A DNA stretch of 64,000 nt from Chryseobacterium phosphatilyticum (GCF_002899825.2 NZ_PPED02000003.1:762263-826262), one strand, 5' to 3'; numbered from the stretch's first letter, positions 25,449-35,032 are shown. Translations and numbers: made by a program. The notes: generated from the sequence alone by a model not told the origin.

Positions 25449-26903
25449 ATGAAATCAACCAGAATTTATATATTTTTATTGATTATCGGATTAAGCTTAA
25501 TCAGCTGTAGCAGAGTTGAAGATTATCAGGATGATCCTAATCGTCCTAAAAGTGTGGATGCAGGCAATATCCTTCCGGGAATTGAAGTTAATGCTTTTAA
25601 CACCATTAAAGCGGAAGCCGCCCTGGCATCGAGACAGCTAGCCTATATCAATGGTGTTAATGCCCAGCAATATTACAACTGGCAGAGAGGGTCCTTTGGA
25701 GCGTATGATTATATCAAACAGGTAGATAAGATGGTAGCAGAGGCCAATAAAAAAGGAGGAAAAGAATATATTGCACTAGCCCGTTTCTTTAAAGCATATT
25801 ACTTTATTTCATTGTCTGAGACATTTGGTGATATTCCTTATAGTGAAGCTATAAAGACAGATAATTTCTATCCTAAATATGATGATCAGAAAAGTATCTA
25901 TAAAAATGTACTTAATGAGTTGGCATTGGCAAATACAGAACTTTCTGATCTTAATACTCCTATAGCAGGAGATCTTATTTATAACGGAGCTATTGTAAAA
26001 TGGAGAAAGCTCATTAATTCTTACCGATTGAGAATTCTGATGGATCTCTCCAAAAGAACAGATGATCCGGACTTGAATATAAAGCAGACTTTTGCAGATA
26101 TTGTCAATAATCCTATTCAAAATCCTATTATGGAAACGGGTGAAGATAGTGGAGTTCTTCCTTTCTATAATCAGGTGAATAACCGTTATCCGTATTTTAA
26201 TAGCAATGATCTCAAGACCGCTTATTATATGGAGCAGAGCTTTGTGGATAAGCTAAAAAATACTAAAGATCCGAGGTTATTTATAATGGCCGAAAAGAAA
26301 ACCAGTACCGTGGGAACTGATCCTTCAGATCCGTTTAGTTACTATGACGGTTTATATGGAAGTGGTGATTTGGGAGAGAACTCTACAAAAGCTTCCAATG
26401 GATTGGCATCGAGAATTAATCCCAGATACTTTAATGATCCCATCAATGAACCGGGGGTACTAATGGGGTATACAGAATTACAGTTTGTTTTGGCAGAAGC
26501 CATTGTGCGTGGGTGGATCGGAGGAAATGCAAATGCATATTACTTAAAGGCAATTAATGCTTCTATGAATTTTTACAAAGTTAATACGACTGATATCAAT
26601 ACATATTTAGCCCAATCAACCATTAATCTTGAGCCGGGAAAAGAGATCGAGCAGATTATGGATCAAAAGCATATTGCATTATTTTTTAATACGGGATGGA
26701 GAGCGTTTTATGAGCAGAGGAGAACAGGATTTCCTAAATTTAACACGGATGGAAAAGGGAGCCTGAATAATGGCAAAATTCCTAAAAGATGGATGTATCC
26801 TTCATCTGAAATTAATAATAACAATAATAATCTCACTCAGGCAATCAATAAACAGTATCCCGGAGGAGACGATATCAACGAAACGATGTGGTTGATTAAA
26901 TAA
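25449..26903 (+). CDS. SusD/RagB-type substrate-binding lipoprotein
   Basis: A 484-residue surface lipoprotein with signal ending SLISCSR (Cys20). The sequence follows the SusD-like_2 subfamily: DDPNRPKSVDAGNILP near the N-terminus, then the TPR-like core (ARFFKAYYFISLSETFGDIPYSEA) and the late block TELQFVLAEAIVRGW. It should form the lid over the SusC barrel and give ligand specificity. It is the last gene of the phosphodiesterase-SusC-SusD operon and ends before a bidirectional terminator. Confidence 0.94.
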   Translation: MKSTRIYIFLLIIGLSLISCSRVEDYQDDPNRPKSVDAGNILPGIEVNAFNTIKAEAALASRQLAYINGVNAQQYYNWQRGSFGAYDYIKQVDKMVAEANKKGGKEYIALARFFKAYYFISLSETFGDIPYSEAIKTDNFYPKYDDQKSIYKNVLNELALANTELSDLNTPIAGDLIYNGAIVKWRKLINSYRLRILMDLSKRTDDPDLNIKQTFADIVNNPIQNPIMETGEDSGVLPFYNQVNNRYPYFNSNDLKTAYYMEQSFVDKLKNTKDPRLFIMAEKKTSTVGTDPSDPFSYYDGLYGSGDLGENSTKASNGLASRINPRYFNDPINEPGVLMGYTELQFVLAEAIVRGWIGGNANAYYLKAINASMNFYKVNTTDINTYLAQSTINLEPGKEIEQIMDQKHIALFFNTGWRAFYEQRRTGFPKFNTDGKGSLNNGKIPKRWMYPSSEINNNNNNLTQAINKQYPGGDDINETMWLIK

Positions 26904-26929
26904 ACTCTAACAAACACAAACTATTCAAT

Positions 26930-26962
26930 AAAAAATACTGCCTCGATGGGGCAGTATTTTTT
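26930..26962. terminator. Bidirectional terminator
   Basis: Arms AAAAAATACTGCC and GGCAGTATTTTTT pair over 13 bp with a 7-base loop, between the SusD gene (+) and the VOC gene (-). Confidence 0.9.
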
Positions 26963-26977
26963 ATTAAATGAAGAGGC

Positions 26978-27373
26978 TTAGTTAAATTTTTGAATCGCCT
27001 GCTCGCTCACAGGAGTAAAGAAATTAATTAAATTTCCATCCGGATCACGGAACAGAAGAGAGCGGTTACCCCAAGGCATGGTAGTAGGCTCCTGAACGAC
27101 TTGACCGGTAAGACCTTTTATCTTTTGATATTCTACATCTACATCAGAAACCAGAAATTCTATAATGCTAGTTTGTGATCCTGTAGATTCTTCCAGATTG
27201 TCACCAAACATTTTCATCGTACGGGTACTTCCAATTGCTATGGTAATCGTTTCGGTAGAAAGTTCAGCGAAATCTTCTGTATACCATTGAGCAGTTAGAC
27301 CGATTGCTTTCTCATAAAAATGAACAGACTGTTGAATGTCTTTGGTGATAATTCTTAACGATGTTAATTTCAT
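26978..27373 (-). CDS. VOC (glyoxalase/bleomycin-resistance fold) protein
   Basis: A 131-residue single-domain VOC protein: MKLTSLRIITKDIQQSVHFYEKAIG at the start, then QTSIIEFLVSDVDVEYQKI, and the end block WGNRSLLFRDPDGNLINFF with the conserved DPDGN. VOC proteins use a divalent metal in the dimer and act as isomerases, dioxygenases or drug-binding proteins. The subfamily is not decided here, and the gene has no functional neighbour. Confidence 0.88.
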   Translation of the reverse strand: MKLTSLRIITKDIQQSVHFYEKAIGLTAQWYTEDFAELSTETITIAIGSTRTMKMFGDNLEESTGSQTSIIEFLVSDVDVEYQKIKGLTGQVVQEPTTMPWGNRSLLFRDPDGNLINFFTPVSEQAIQKFN

Positions 27374-27398
27374 TTTGTCTTGCTTTTAATAACTGGAA

Positions 27399-27406
27399 CA
27401 AAGCTA
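27399..27406 (-). promoter_or_regulatory. -7 box of the VOC gene
   Basis: On the minus strand TAGCTTTG matches TAnnTTTG, 25 bases before the ATG. Confidence 0.5.
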
Positions 27407-27565
27407 CGATAGGGTAGCGACAACAGTTTGTCAGTAGGTTATTTTCCATTATTTTTAAACATTAAAACTTTGTGTGAAATTACAATTGCAGATGATTGTG
27501 AGGAAATCTGCGCAATCTCCCTGATCTGCGAGATGATATAATGCTCTCGTTTATGAGTAGCAAAT

Positions 27566-28882
27566 CTATTCCAAAAACCATAATTCAAAACTGCTTCCTT
27601 CGTCCAATCCCTTGTAATTAAGATAGCCACCATGAGCTTCCATGATACTTTTGGCCAGTGTCAGCCCGATACCTGAACCATTGGCTCTTGTTGTAAAAAA
27701 GGGAAGAAAAATTTTGTCCTTGATTTCGGAAGTGATTCCGGAACCATTGTCCGTAATACTTACAATAATACGGTTATTGTGTGATTTTACAGTAGTGGTA
27801 ATGAGTTTATATTCTTTTTCAGAAACAGCATGAATGGCGTTAAGGTAAAGGTTGATCAGACTTCTTTCAATCATTTTTTCATCAACGGATACCATATAAT
27901 TATCAATGTTCTGAATCATTTGAATCTGATATTTTTCAAATTCGGATTTCAGAAAAAGAAGAGCAGATTCAATGATTTTTTTCAGGGATACAGGGGCAAG
28001 AACAGGCTTGGGTAATTCGGCTACCTGACGGTAATGATCTACAAAATTCAAAAGTTGTTTTGATTTGGAATTAATGATCATCAGACTTTCTTTCATTTCC
28101 TGTTGATCCTCATGATCAATAGTCTCCTGGTTACTGATATATTCCAGATTTTGGATCAGGCTGTTTACCGGGGTCAGGGTATTAAGAAGTTCATGTGAAA
28201 TTACTTTCATCAGATTATTCCATGCCAGTTTTTCTTTCTGCTCAATGATTTTCTGAACAGACTCCAGGGTAATAACATAAAAATGGTGTTGTATATTTTT
28301 TACCTCTTTGGTTCTGAGTGAAAATGACTGTTTGGAATTACTGTGAATGGAAATATCAAAAAACTCCTGCGAACTTTGGTAACCCGTTTGTTCAATAATT
28401 TCATAAAACACAGGTATTTTCGAAGCATAAAGTTCCCATCGATTGTATTTAGGAACCTGTAAAATAGTTAGGAAGGTAGAATTTACATAAAATACGTCCC
28501 AGCTTTTATCTTTTTCTGATAAGATGATCAATCCTGTTTCCATTTGATCCAGAATACTTTCATAGAGCAATTTGTAAGAGGATAATGAAGACTGCTCTTC
28601 TTTATTCTGATAATACAGACGGATACTGCTATCGAGAAGTTGATTTCCTTCTTCCTGGGGAAATAAAGAAAAGTCTTTCTTTCGGATAGAAGAGATGACT
28701 TTTTCTACTTTTGAAGCCTGAGCAGTTAAAGAAAAATAGATCAAAGTCACGGCAAGAAGCATGAATACTATAAAGAGTATAGCATTGAACCACTTTCCTT
28801 CAGAAAAAAAATGATAAGCGATAATCCCGCTGGTGATGGCAAAAAGGTTGTACAGCAACCATAATTTATTATTCTGATGCAT
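27566..28882 (-). CDS. NtrY-like membrane sensor histidine kinase
   Basis: A 438-residue kinase with two N-terminal membrane helices (about 10-25 and 31-52), a PAS-like domain (about 105-205) and the kinase core. The phosphoacceptor is His230 in KVISHELLNTLTPVNS, the HisKA form common in NtrY/NtrB-like kinases. The ATPase domain shows the N box (ERSLINLYLNAIHAV), DNGSGI and GSGIGLTLAKSI. There is almost no periplasmic loop, so the signal is probably membrane-borne or cytoplasmic. It follows the sigma-54 response-regulator gene by 60 bases and is its likely partner. Confidence 0.92.
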   Translation of the reverse strand: MHQNNKLWLLYNLFAITSGIIAYHFFSEGKWFNAILFIVFMLLAVTLIYFSLTAQASKVEKVISSIRKKDFSLFPQEEGNQLLDSSIRLYYQNKEEQSSLSSYKLLYESILDQMETGLIILSEKDKSWDVFYVNSTFLTILQVPKYNRWELYASKIPVFYEIIEQTGYQSSQEFFDISIHSNSKQSFSLRTKEVKNIQHHFYVITLESVQKIIEQKEKLAWNNLMKVISHELLNTLTPVNSLIQNLEYISNQETIDHEDQQEMKESLMIINSKSKQLLNFVDHYRQVAELPKPVLAPVSLKKIIESALLFLKSEFEKYQIQMIQNIDNYMVSVDEKMIERSLINLYLNAIHAVSEKEYKLITTTVKSHNNRIIVSITDNGSGITSEIKDKIFLPFFTTRANGSGIGLTLAKSIMEAHGGYLNYKGLDEGSSFELWFLE

Positions 28883-28942
28883 TATTTTCCCTGTATTTTA
28901 TTGGTTTAAATGGTAACTTTTTTGAAATCGTAATGTATAACT

Positions 28943-30286
28943 TTATAACCCGAACTTTTCCATTCTCCTGTATAGAGCGGCGCGTGAAAGCCCGAGATCT
29001 TCCGCGGCTAACGAAATATTTCCGGTATGCTTCCTTAAGGCTTTTTTGATAAGAAGTTCTTCCATTTCTTCAATATTGAGATTGATTATTGTACTTTCCT
29101 GCTCCTCCAACTGAGGAATTAACAACTGGAGTTTATTTTCGTTGGACAAAATAACGCTTCTTTCCAGACAATGGTCCAGTTCACGGATATTTCCCGGCCA
29201 TGGAAAATGGGAAAGGCTAGCGAGTAAATCATCTGTGAGTTCCAGGTTAGGTTTATGATATTTCTTTTTATAGCGGTCAAGGAAGTACTTTGCCAGTAAT
29301 CCAATATCTTCCTGCCTGTCTCTTAAAGCAGGAATCTGAATTTCCACCGTATTGATTCTATAGTATAAATCCTGACGAAATCTATTTTCGACGACTGCTT
29401 TTTTAAGATTTTCATTGGTCGCAAAAATGAATCGTACATCCAATATACGTTCTTTGGATTCTCCTAATCGGGACAGTTTTTTATTTTGAATCAGACTTAA
29501 CAACTTAGTCTGAAGCTGAAGAGGCAGATTTCCAATTTCATCAAGAAACACGGTTCCATTCTGGGCGTTCTCAATTTTTCCTGCATAATCCTGATGAGCA
29601 TCCGTAAATGCTCCTTTTTTATATCCAAATAATTCAGACTCAAAAAGGTTTTCCGAAATACTTCCAAGATCAATATGTACAAATGGTTGATTTTTCCTTT
29701 CCGATTGTTCGTGAATAGATTCTGCAAGCACATATTTACCGGTTCCGTTTTCTCCCAATAACAATACATTTGCATCAGTAGGAGCCACTTTTTTGATCTG
29801 CTCAAGTACTTCCTGCATTTTCAGAGAATCACTTCCCGGTTGGTATTGGTTGTTTTTCTGATTAACATTTTCCCATTGGCTGAGTTTTCTGTTTTTTCTT
29901 GAAATATCAACGGCCAGATTCACAGAAGAATATAACTTTTCATTATTCCAAGGTTTAAGGATAAAATCTGAAGCACCTTTTTTTAAGGCTTCTACAGCCA
30001 GTTCTACTTCACCATAGGCCGTCATCAGAATAATAGGAAGATGGGGCTCCAGTGTCTTGATTTCGTTCATCCAGTAGAGGCCGTCCTGTCCGCTTTCAAA
30101 ACCTTTTCTGAAATTCATGTCCAAAACAACAGCATCAATCTGTTTTTCAGCCATGAATTTTAAAATTTCTGCCGGTTTACTGAGACAACTTACCTCTGAA
30201 AAAAATTTTTTCAACCAGACTCTTGCCGAAAACAGGATATCTTCGTCGTCATCTACAATCAGGATATGAGCTTCTTTTTTACGCAT
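28943..30286 (-). CDS. NtrC-family sigma-54-dependent response regulator
   Basis: A 447-residue activator with receiver (Asp56 in VVLDMNFRKG), AAA+ domain (Walker A GENGTGK 178-184; sigma-54 contact loop GAFTDA 225-230; Walker B VFLDEI 246-251) and a C-terminal Fis-type helix-turn-helix (NISLAAEDLGLSRAALYRRMEKFGL). The contact loop is GAFTDA instead of the classic GAFTGA; from memory this is frequent in Bacteroidota activators. The gene is divergent from an efflux operon that has a sigma-54 promoter and two palindromes in the 195-base gap, which makes that operon its likely target. The kinase gene follows. Confidence 0.94.
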   Translation of the reverse strand: MRKKEAHILIVDDDEDILFSARVWLKKFFSEVSCLSKPAEILKFMAEKQIDAVVLDMNFRKGFESGQDGLYWMNEIKTLEPHLPIILMTAYGEVELAVEALKKGASDFILKPWNNEKLYSSVNLAVDISRKNRKLSQWENVNQKNNQYQPGSDSLKMQEVLEQIKKVAPTDANVLLLGENGTGKYVLAESIHEQSERKNQPFVHIDLGSISENLFESELFGYKKGAFTDAHQDYAGKIENAQNGTVFLDEIGNLPLQLQTKLLSLIQNKKLSRLGESKERILDVRFIFATNENLKKAVVENRFRQDLYYRINTVEIQIPALRDRQEDIGLLAKYFLDRYKKKYHKPNLELTDDLLASLSHFPWPGNIRELDHCLERSVILSNENKLQLLIPQLEEQESTIINLNIEEMEELLIKKALRKHTGNISLAAEDLGLSRAALYRRMEKFGL

Positions 30287-30331
30287 GGGATAGGATTAAT
30301 TTTATTAAAAATTGATTCTTTTGCTTAAAAC

Positions 30332-30368
30332 TGTTCATTTTCGTACAAAAAGTGTCCGATAATGAACA
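30332..30368. promoter_or_regulatory. Tandem enhancer sites for the NtrC-like regulator
   Basis: Two 16-bp palindromes of the form TGTnC-N6-GnACA stand side by side: TGTTC...GTACA at 30332-30347 and TGTCC...GAACA at 30353-30368. Their centres are 21 bp apart, two helical turns, on one DNA face. The outer arms also form a 13-bp inverted repeat (AAAACTGTTCATT with AATGAACAGTTTT). The sites lie 64-100 bp upstream of the sigma-54 -24 element, as expected for an upstream activating sequence. Confidence 0.75.
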
Positions 30369-30431
30369 GTTTTTGAATGGTGTTAAAAATAGTATTACAG
30401 ATTTTCAGGGACTTACAGGTTTATATTTTTC

Positions 30432-30446
30432 TGGCACTTCCCTTGT
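30432..30446 (+). promoter_or_regulatory. Sigma-54 (-24/-12) promoter of the efflux operon
   Basis: TGGCAC-TTCCC-TTGT has GG and the -12 G separated by exactly ten bases, matching TGGCAC-N5-TTGC except for the last base. It lies 35 bases before the first efflux gene and downstream of two enhancer-like palindromes. Confidence 0.8.
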
Positions 30447-30480
30447 GTAATCCATTGTAATAAAATGAGTTATCTTTAAT

Positions 30481-31722
30481 ATGGATACGAAAATAGTAAA
30501 AAAGAAATCGAAATTAAAATTTGTTTTAGGCGGATTGGTTATATTGGTGATGGTCTTGCTTTCCGGGCTGTATTTTATTCAGCAGAAAAAAACATACAAT
30601 GTCTCTGCAGAAGATATTCAAACCGAGCACGTTACCCGGGGAAAATTTGAAGATATGCTTATGGTAACCGCACAAGCCCAATCGCTCAATTCTTCACTGG
30701 TCAATGTTCTGGAAGGAGGAGTCGTGAAAGAAATTTTTATGGAAGATGGCCAGATGCTCACCAGGGGCCAGCCTATTGCGAGAGTTTATAATCCAAATAC
30801 GGAATTCAGTTATATGAATCAGGAGACAGGGATTATGCAGCAGATCAGCCAGATGAGAAGTACACTCCTTGAACTGAAAAATCAGGAATTGGTACAGGAT
30901 AAGGAATTGTTGCAGGCGCAAAATGATTATAATACATCCCTTCAGAATTTTAATTTACAGAAACGTCTCTATGACGCAGAGATTGGAAAGAAAACAGATT
31001 ATGACATCAGTATCCAGAATCTGGCTTACCAGAAACAAAGAAAATCAATTATTGAGAAAGGATTTTCTACAGAAAAAAGTTCAAGAAGTGCTCAGATGTC
31101 AGCCATCAATACATCCATAGGACAAATGGACAAAAGTCTAAGTATTTTACGTTCCAATAAAAATAATTTCCTGATTATGGCTCCGGCTTCCGGGAGGCTT
31201 TCATCATTTGCCATTTCGTTGGGGGAAAACCTTACCAGCGGACGAAGTATTGGGAAGATTGACCTGATGGACGGATACAAACTGGTTGCTAAGGTTGATG
31301 AATATTACATCAATAAATTGCAAAATGGAATTAAAGGAATACTGGATAATAATGATCAACCCTACGAGGTAGCGATTACCAAAATTCTGCCTGAAGTAAA
31401 AGACGGTCAGTTTTTGGTAGAGCTGAATTTTACAGATAAGAAACCTGAAAATTTGAAAATAGGGATGACCTTCGGATTGAAACTAAAACTCTCAGCAGAT
31501 ACACAGAGTACAATGATTCCTAAAGGAACTTTTTTCAAAGATACCAATGGAAAGTGGATCTTTGTAATCAAAGGAAATAAAGCGGAAAAGAGAACGATTA
31601 GTCTTGGAAGGGAAAACCCACTTTATTATGAGGTGGTATCAGGACTGAAAGTTGGAGAGATCGTTATTACATCAGATTATTCTGATCTGAAAAAATATGA
31701 AATCCTTGACATTAAAAAGTAA
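30481..31722 (+). CDS. MacA/HlyD-type periplasmic adaptor
   Basis: A 413-residue membrane-fusion protein with one N-terminal membrane helix (about 13-29). It shows the split lipoyl domain (VNVLEGGVVKEIFMEDGQML, then APASGRLSSFAISLGENL) around a coiled-coil hairpin (about 105-225), then beta-barrel and membrane-proximal domains. It should bridge the inner-membrane ABC transporter and the outer-membrane channel encoded downstream. It is the first gene of a four-gene operon driven by a sigma-54 promoter. Confidence 0.93.
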   Translation: MDTKIVKKKSKLKFVLGGLVILVMVLLSGLYFIQQKKTYNVSAEDIQTEHVTRGKFEDMLMVTAQAQSLNSSLVNVLEGGVVKEIFMEDGQMLTRGQPIARVYNPNTEFSYMNQETGIMQQISQMRSTLLELKNQELVQDKELLQAQNDYNTSLQNFNLQKRLYDAEIGKKTDYDISIQNLAYQKQRKSIIEKGFSTEKSSRSAQMSAINTSIGQMDKSLSILRSNKNNFLIMAPASGRLSSFAISLGENLTSGRSIGKIDLMDGYKLVAKVDEYYINKLQNGIKGILDNNDQPYEVAITKILPEVKDGQFLVELNFTDKKPENLKIGMTFGLKLKLSADTQSTMIPKGTFFKDTNGKWIFVIKGNKAEKRTISLGRENPLYYEVVSGLKVGEIVITSDYSDLKKYEILDIKK

Positions 31723-31801
31723 AAAGATGAATATTTTTAACCTATCGCTCTCATCACTTATAACAAAATGTAATCAACAATAACAAAAAAACATAATTAT
31801 C

Positions 31802-32524
31802 ATGATCAATATACATAATCTTTCAAAAATATACAGAGCAGAAGACGTGCAGACCAATGCCCTGAATGAGGTGAATCTGAGCATTAAAGAAGGCGAATTC
31901 GTAGCTATCATGGGACCTTCAGGTTGCGGGAAATCTACTTTTTTAAATATTCTCGGGCTTCTGGATTCTGCCTCAATAGGTTCTTATCAGTTTGAAGGAG
32001 CAGAAATGATGGGTCTGAACGAAAGAAGAAAATCAGATGTCCGTAAAAAAAATATAGGATTTATTTTCCAGAATTTTAACCTGATTGATGAGTTAACAGT
32101 CTATGAAAATATTGAGCTGCCTTTGATTTACAACGGAATTTCCTCTTCTGAAAGAAAAAGAAGAGTAGAGGAAATTATGGAAAATATCAATATTGCTCAT
32201 CGTGCTAAACATTATCCACAACAGCTTTCAGGAGGGCAACAGCAGAGGGCTGCTGTAGCAAGAGCTTTGGTCACAAAACCCAAACTGATTCTTGCTGATG
32301 AACCGACAGGAAATCTGGACAGCTCCAATGGAAACGAAGTGATGAACCTTCTGGCAGAACTTCACAGGGAAGGATCTACCATCGTCATGGTCACCCACTC
32401 TTCCTATGATGCGGGCTTTGCATCCCGAATTATCAATATGAAAGATGGAGAGATTTTCAATGAGGAACATGCTTCCCAAAGAACCGATGTCTTTGCAAAA
32501 GCAGATGCCGGAGCATTTAAATAA
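31802..32524 (+). CDS. MacB/LolD-type ABC transporter ATPase
   Basis: A 240-residue ATP-binding subunit with Walker A GPSGCGKST (38-46), the Q loop IGFIFQNFNLI, signature LSGGQQQR, Walker B LILADEPTG and the switch histidine in VMVTHSS. It belongs to the MacB/LolD/FtsE group that works with FtsX-fold permeases. The permease is encoded 42 bases downstream. Confidence 0.95.
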   Translation: MINIHNLSKIYRAEDVQTNALNEVNLSIKEGEFVAIMGPSGCGKSTFLNILGLLDSASIGSYQFEGAEMMGLNERRKSDVRKKNIGFIFQNFNLIDELTVYENIELPLIYNGISSSERKRRVEEIMENINIAHRAKHYPQQLSGGQQQRAAVARALVTKPKLILADEPTGNLDSSNGNEVMNLLAELHREGSTIVMVTHSSYDAGFASRIINMKDGEIFNEEHASQRTDVFAKADAGAFK

Positions 32525-32566
32525 ATCAGCAGCATTCCTATTTTTATTAACTTCAATACTACTATT

Positions 32567-34981
32567 ATGCTTACCAATTGGCTCAAAATTGCCCTGATCA
32601 ATTATAAAAAGAACGGATTGTCTACCTTTATCAATCTGTTTGGACTTACCATAGGACTCACCGGATTTATGCTGATCCTGATGCATTGGAATGATGAGGA
32701 GTCTTACGAAAAATGGAATCCAAAGAAAGATCAGATCTATGCTTTTCAGTCCCTCTATAAAAGAACAAATTATTATGGAGATAATATCTCTTACCCACTT
32801 GCCACTAATGCATTGAAGATAATTCCGGAAGTACAGGATTTTGTTATTTTCAACGGTTCGGACATAGGTGTCAAGATGACCACAAAATATACGACAACCT
32901 TTCAGCAGGGCGGCTTTACTTCATCAGAAAGTTTCCTTACCTTTTTTCCATTTAAAATTATTTCAGGACATGCAAAAGATGCACTAAAATCAGATGCCTC
33001 CATTATCATTTCCAGACAAGCTGCGATGAATTTATTCGGAACAATCAATGCTGTCGGTGAGTCGTTAAAATTTGATGATAAAAATTACATCGTTACCGCA
33101 GTCTATGAGCTCCCTGAAGGCAACAGTCAGATCAAACCTCAATTTGTTTTCAAACCTGTAGAAGGCTTCAAACATGATAAAGAACAATGGAATAACTTCA
33201 ACTACGGGTGTTTTTTCATGCTGAAGAAAGGAGCTTCCCCTGCTACTTTTGAAAATAAATTTAAAGATATACTTACTTTAAGATCAAGTATAGATGCCAG
33301 AGGAACGGGAATGACTACGGAACAGTTTGCGGATCTTCACGGACCGAATAGTGTACAACTGATCCCATTGGATCAACTTAAGCTTCATGCAAAAGCATCA
33401 TGGTTTGGGGCAGGAGATTTCAGAACGATTATGATTTTATTTTCCCTGTCTGTCCTGATTGTTATCCTGTCTGCCATTAATTTTATCAACCTGAAAACGG
33501 CTGAAGCTTCACAGAGAGCAAAAGAAGTTGGGGTAAGAAAAGCGATTGGAGGGACAAAACGATCTCTGATGCTTCAGTTTTTTCTGGAGACATTTATTGT
33601 GTGTTTGCTGTCCTATTTCCTTTCTCTGGCACTTACAGAGCTTTTACTTCCTTCTTTTAATAAATTTTTTAACAAAGAAATAGAGCTGAAAGACTGGCAT
33701 ATTTACGTGTATTCTTTAGCTATGGTTATTGTAGTTACTTTATTATCCGGGTTGATTCCTGCTTTCTATCTTTCGAATTTCAAAGCTATTGAGACGCTGA
33801 AAGGTAATTTCTCCCGAAGCAAACACGGAGTCTGGCTTAGAAATGGAATTCTTACACTACAGCTCATTATTTCCTCATTTTTTATCATTGGAGGTCTCAT
33901 TGTACATAGTCAGGTAAAATATATGATGAACAAAGACCTTGGATTTAACGGAAATCAGATTATGATGATTAATTTCAATGAATCTACTCCAAAAGCCTGG
34001 TTGAAATATGAAAGACTTAAAAATGAAATTTCAAAAATCAATGGAGTAGAGGATATTTCTTTCGGAGAATCAGTTGCAGGAACAGGGCGTAGAAGCAGTT
34101 CAAATATGGATTATGAACAACAGAGCATCAATGCAGAAAATAGCGCTATGGATTATAATTACCTCCAGTTTCTGGATGTGAAATTACTGAAAGGACGCTG
34201 GCTAAATCCTCATTTAGCATCTGATACAATAAATACGGTTATTGTCAATGAGGCATTTGTTAAAAAGTTTGGATGGACCGATGAACAGATTTTTCAGCGT
34301 GAAATAAAGCCCGGATTTGATGAAGGAAAAAAATATAAGGTAGTGGGAATTGTTAAAGATTTTAATCTTAGAAGTCTTAAATACCAGGTAGAACCTATCA
34401 TGTTTTTCCATTACAAACAATCTTCATGGAAGAGATTTAATGTATACAATATTCAGGTAAAAATAAAGTCTGATGACATTGAGGGAACGGTGGCAAGGCT
34501 GAAAAAATTCTGGCAAACTTCCGAAGAGCCGGGCTATCCTTTTGACTATTATTTTCTCAATCACAAGTTTGCAAAGACTTTTGAAATGTATCAAAAACAA
34601 CAGACCTTATTTACCATTTTGAATGCTATGGTACTGATGGTCGCTTTATTGGGACTTTTCGCTCTTTCTTCTCTGATGATCGAACAAAAGCTGAAAGATG
34701 TTGCCATTCGAAAAACATTAGGCGCATCAGATCGTATTCTTGTTTTCGGATTGACCCGACAGTTTCTTTGGATTGCTGTAATCGCTGTTTTGATAAGTAT
34801 TCCGATCTGTTATTTTCTGATGAATGAATGGCTGAAAGATTTTGCCTACCGAATTGATATGCCGGTTTGGCCATTTGTAGTCAGTTTCCTGGTACTACTG
34901 GGGCTTACCTTTGCCGTAGTAAGTATCAAAGCCTATAAAGCTACAAAAGTAGACCTTATAAAATATCTGAAGTATGAGTAA
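32567..34981 (+). CDS. MacB-like FtsX-fold ABC permease
   Basis: An 804-residue permease built from two repeats, each with an MacB-type periplasmic domain and FtsX-type membrane helices. The first membrane helix lies near residue 20-42 (FINLFGLTIGLTGFMLILM), a three-helix block starts near 285, a second repeat begins near 425 and the final block covers about 685-795. The motif KEVGVRKAIGGTKRSL and its copy KDVAIRKTLGASDRIL mark the two FtsX units. With the ATPase and adaptor it should form a mechanotransmission-type exporter of peptides, lipids or drugs. Confidence 0.92.
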   Translation: MLTNWLKIALINYKKNGLSTFINLFGLTIGLTGFMLILMHWNDEESYEKWNPKKDQIYAFQSLYKRTNYYGDNISYPLATNALKIIPEVQDFVIFNGSDIGVKMTTKYTTTFQQGGFTSSESFLTFFPFKIISGHAKDALKSDASIIISRQAAMNLFGTINAVGESLKFDDKNYIVTAVYELPEGNSQIKPQFVFKPVEGFKHDKEQWNNFNYGCFFMLKKGASPATFENKFKDILTLRSSIDARGTGMTTEQFADLHGPNSVQLIPLDQLKLHAKASWFGAGDFRTIMILFSLSVLIVILSAINFINLKTAEASQRAKEVGVRKAIGGTKRSLMLQFFLETFIVCLLSYFLSLALTELLLPSFNKFFNKEIELKDWHIYVYSLAMVIVVTLLSGLIPAFYLSNFKAIETLKGNFSRSKHGVWLRNGILTLQLIISSFFIIGGLIVHSQVKYMMNKDLGFNGNQIMMINFNESTPKAWLKYERLKNEISKINGVEDISFGESVAGTGRRSSSNMDYEQQSINAENSAMDYNYLQFLDVKLLKGRWLNPHLASDTINTVIVNEAFVKKFGWTDEQIFQREIKPGFDEGKKYKVVGIVKDFNLRSLKYQVEPIMFFHYKQSSWKRFNVYNIQVKIKSDDIEGTVARLKKFWQTSEEPGYPFDYYFLNHKFAKTFEMYQKQQTLFTILNAMVLMVALLGLFALSSLMIEQKLKDVAIRKTLGASDRILVFGLTRQFLWIAVIAVLISIPICYFLMNEWLKDFAYRIDMPVWPFVVSFLVLLGLTFAVVSIKAYKATKVDLIKYLKYE

Positions 34982-35032
34982 CCGGGTTCATCGCTCATCT
35001 TATTTTTTAATTATGTAAATCAGAACATACTC

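Noticed and set aside
26811-26832. AAT/AAC trinucleotide run near the end of the SusD gene
   Set aside because: It encodes an in-frame asparagine run within the SusD protein and needs no other explanation.
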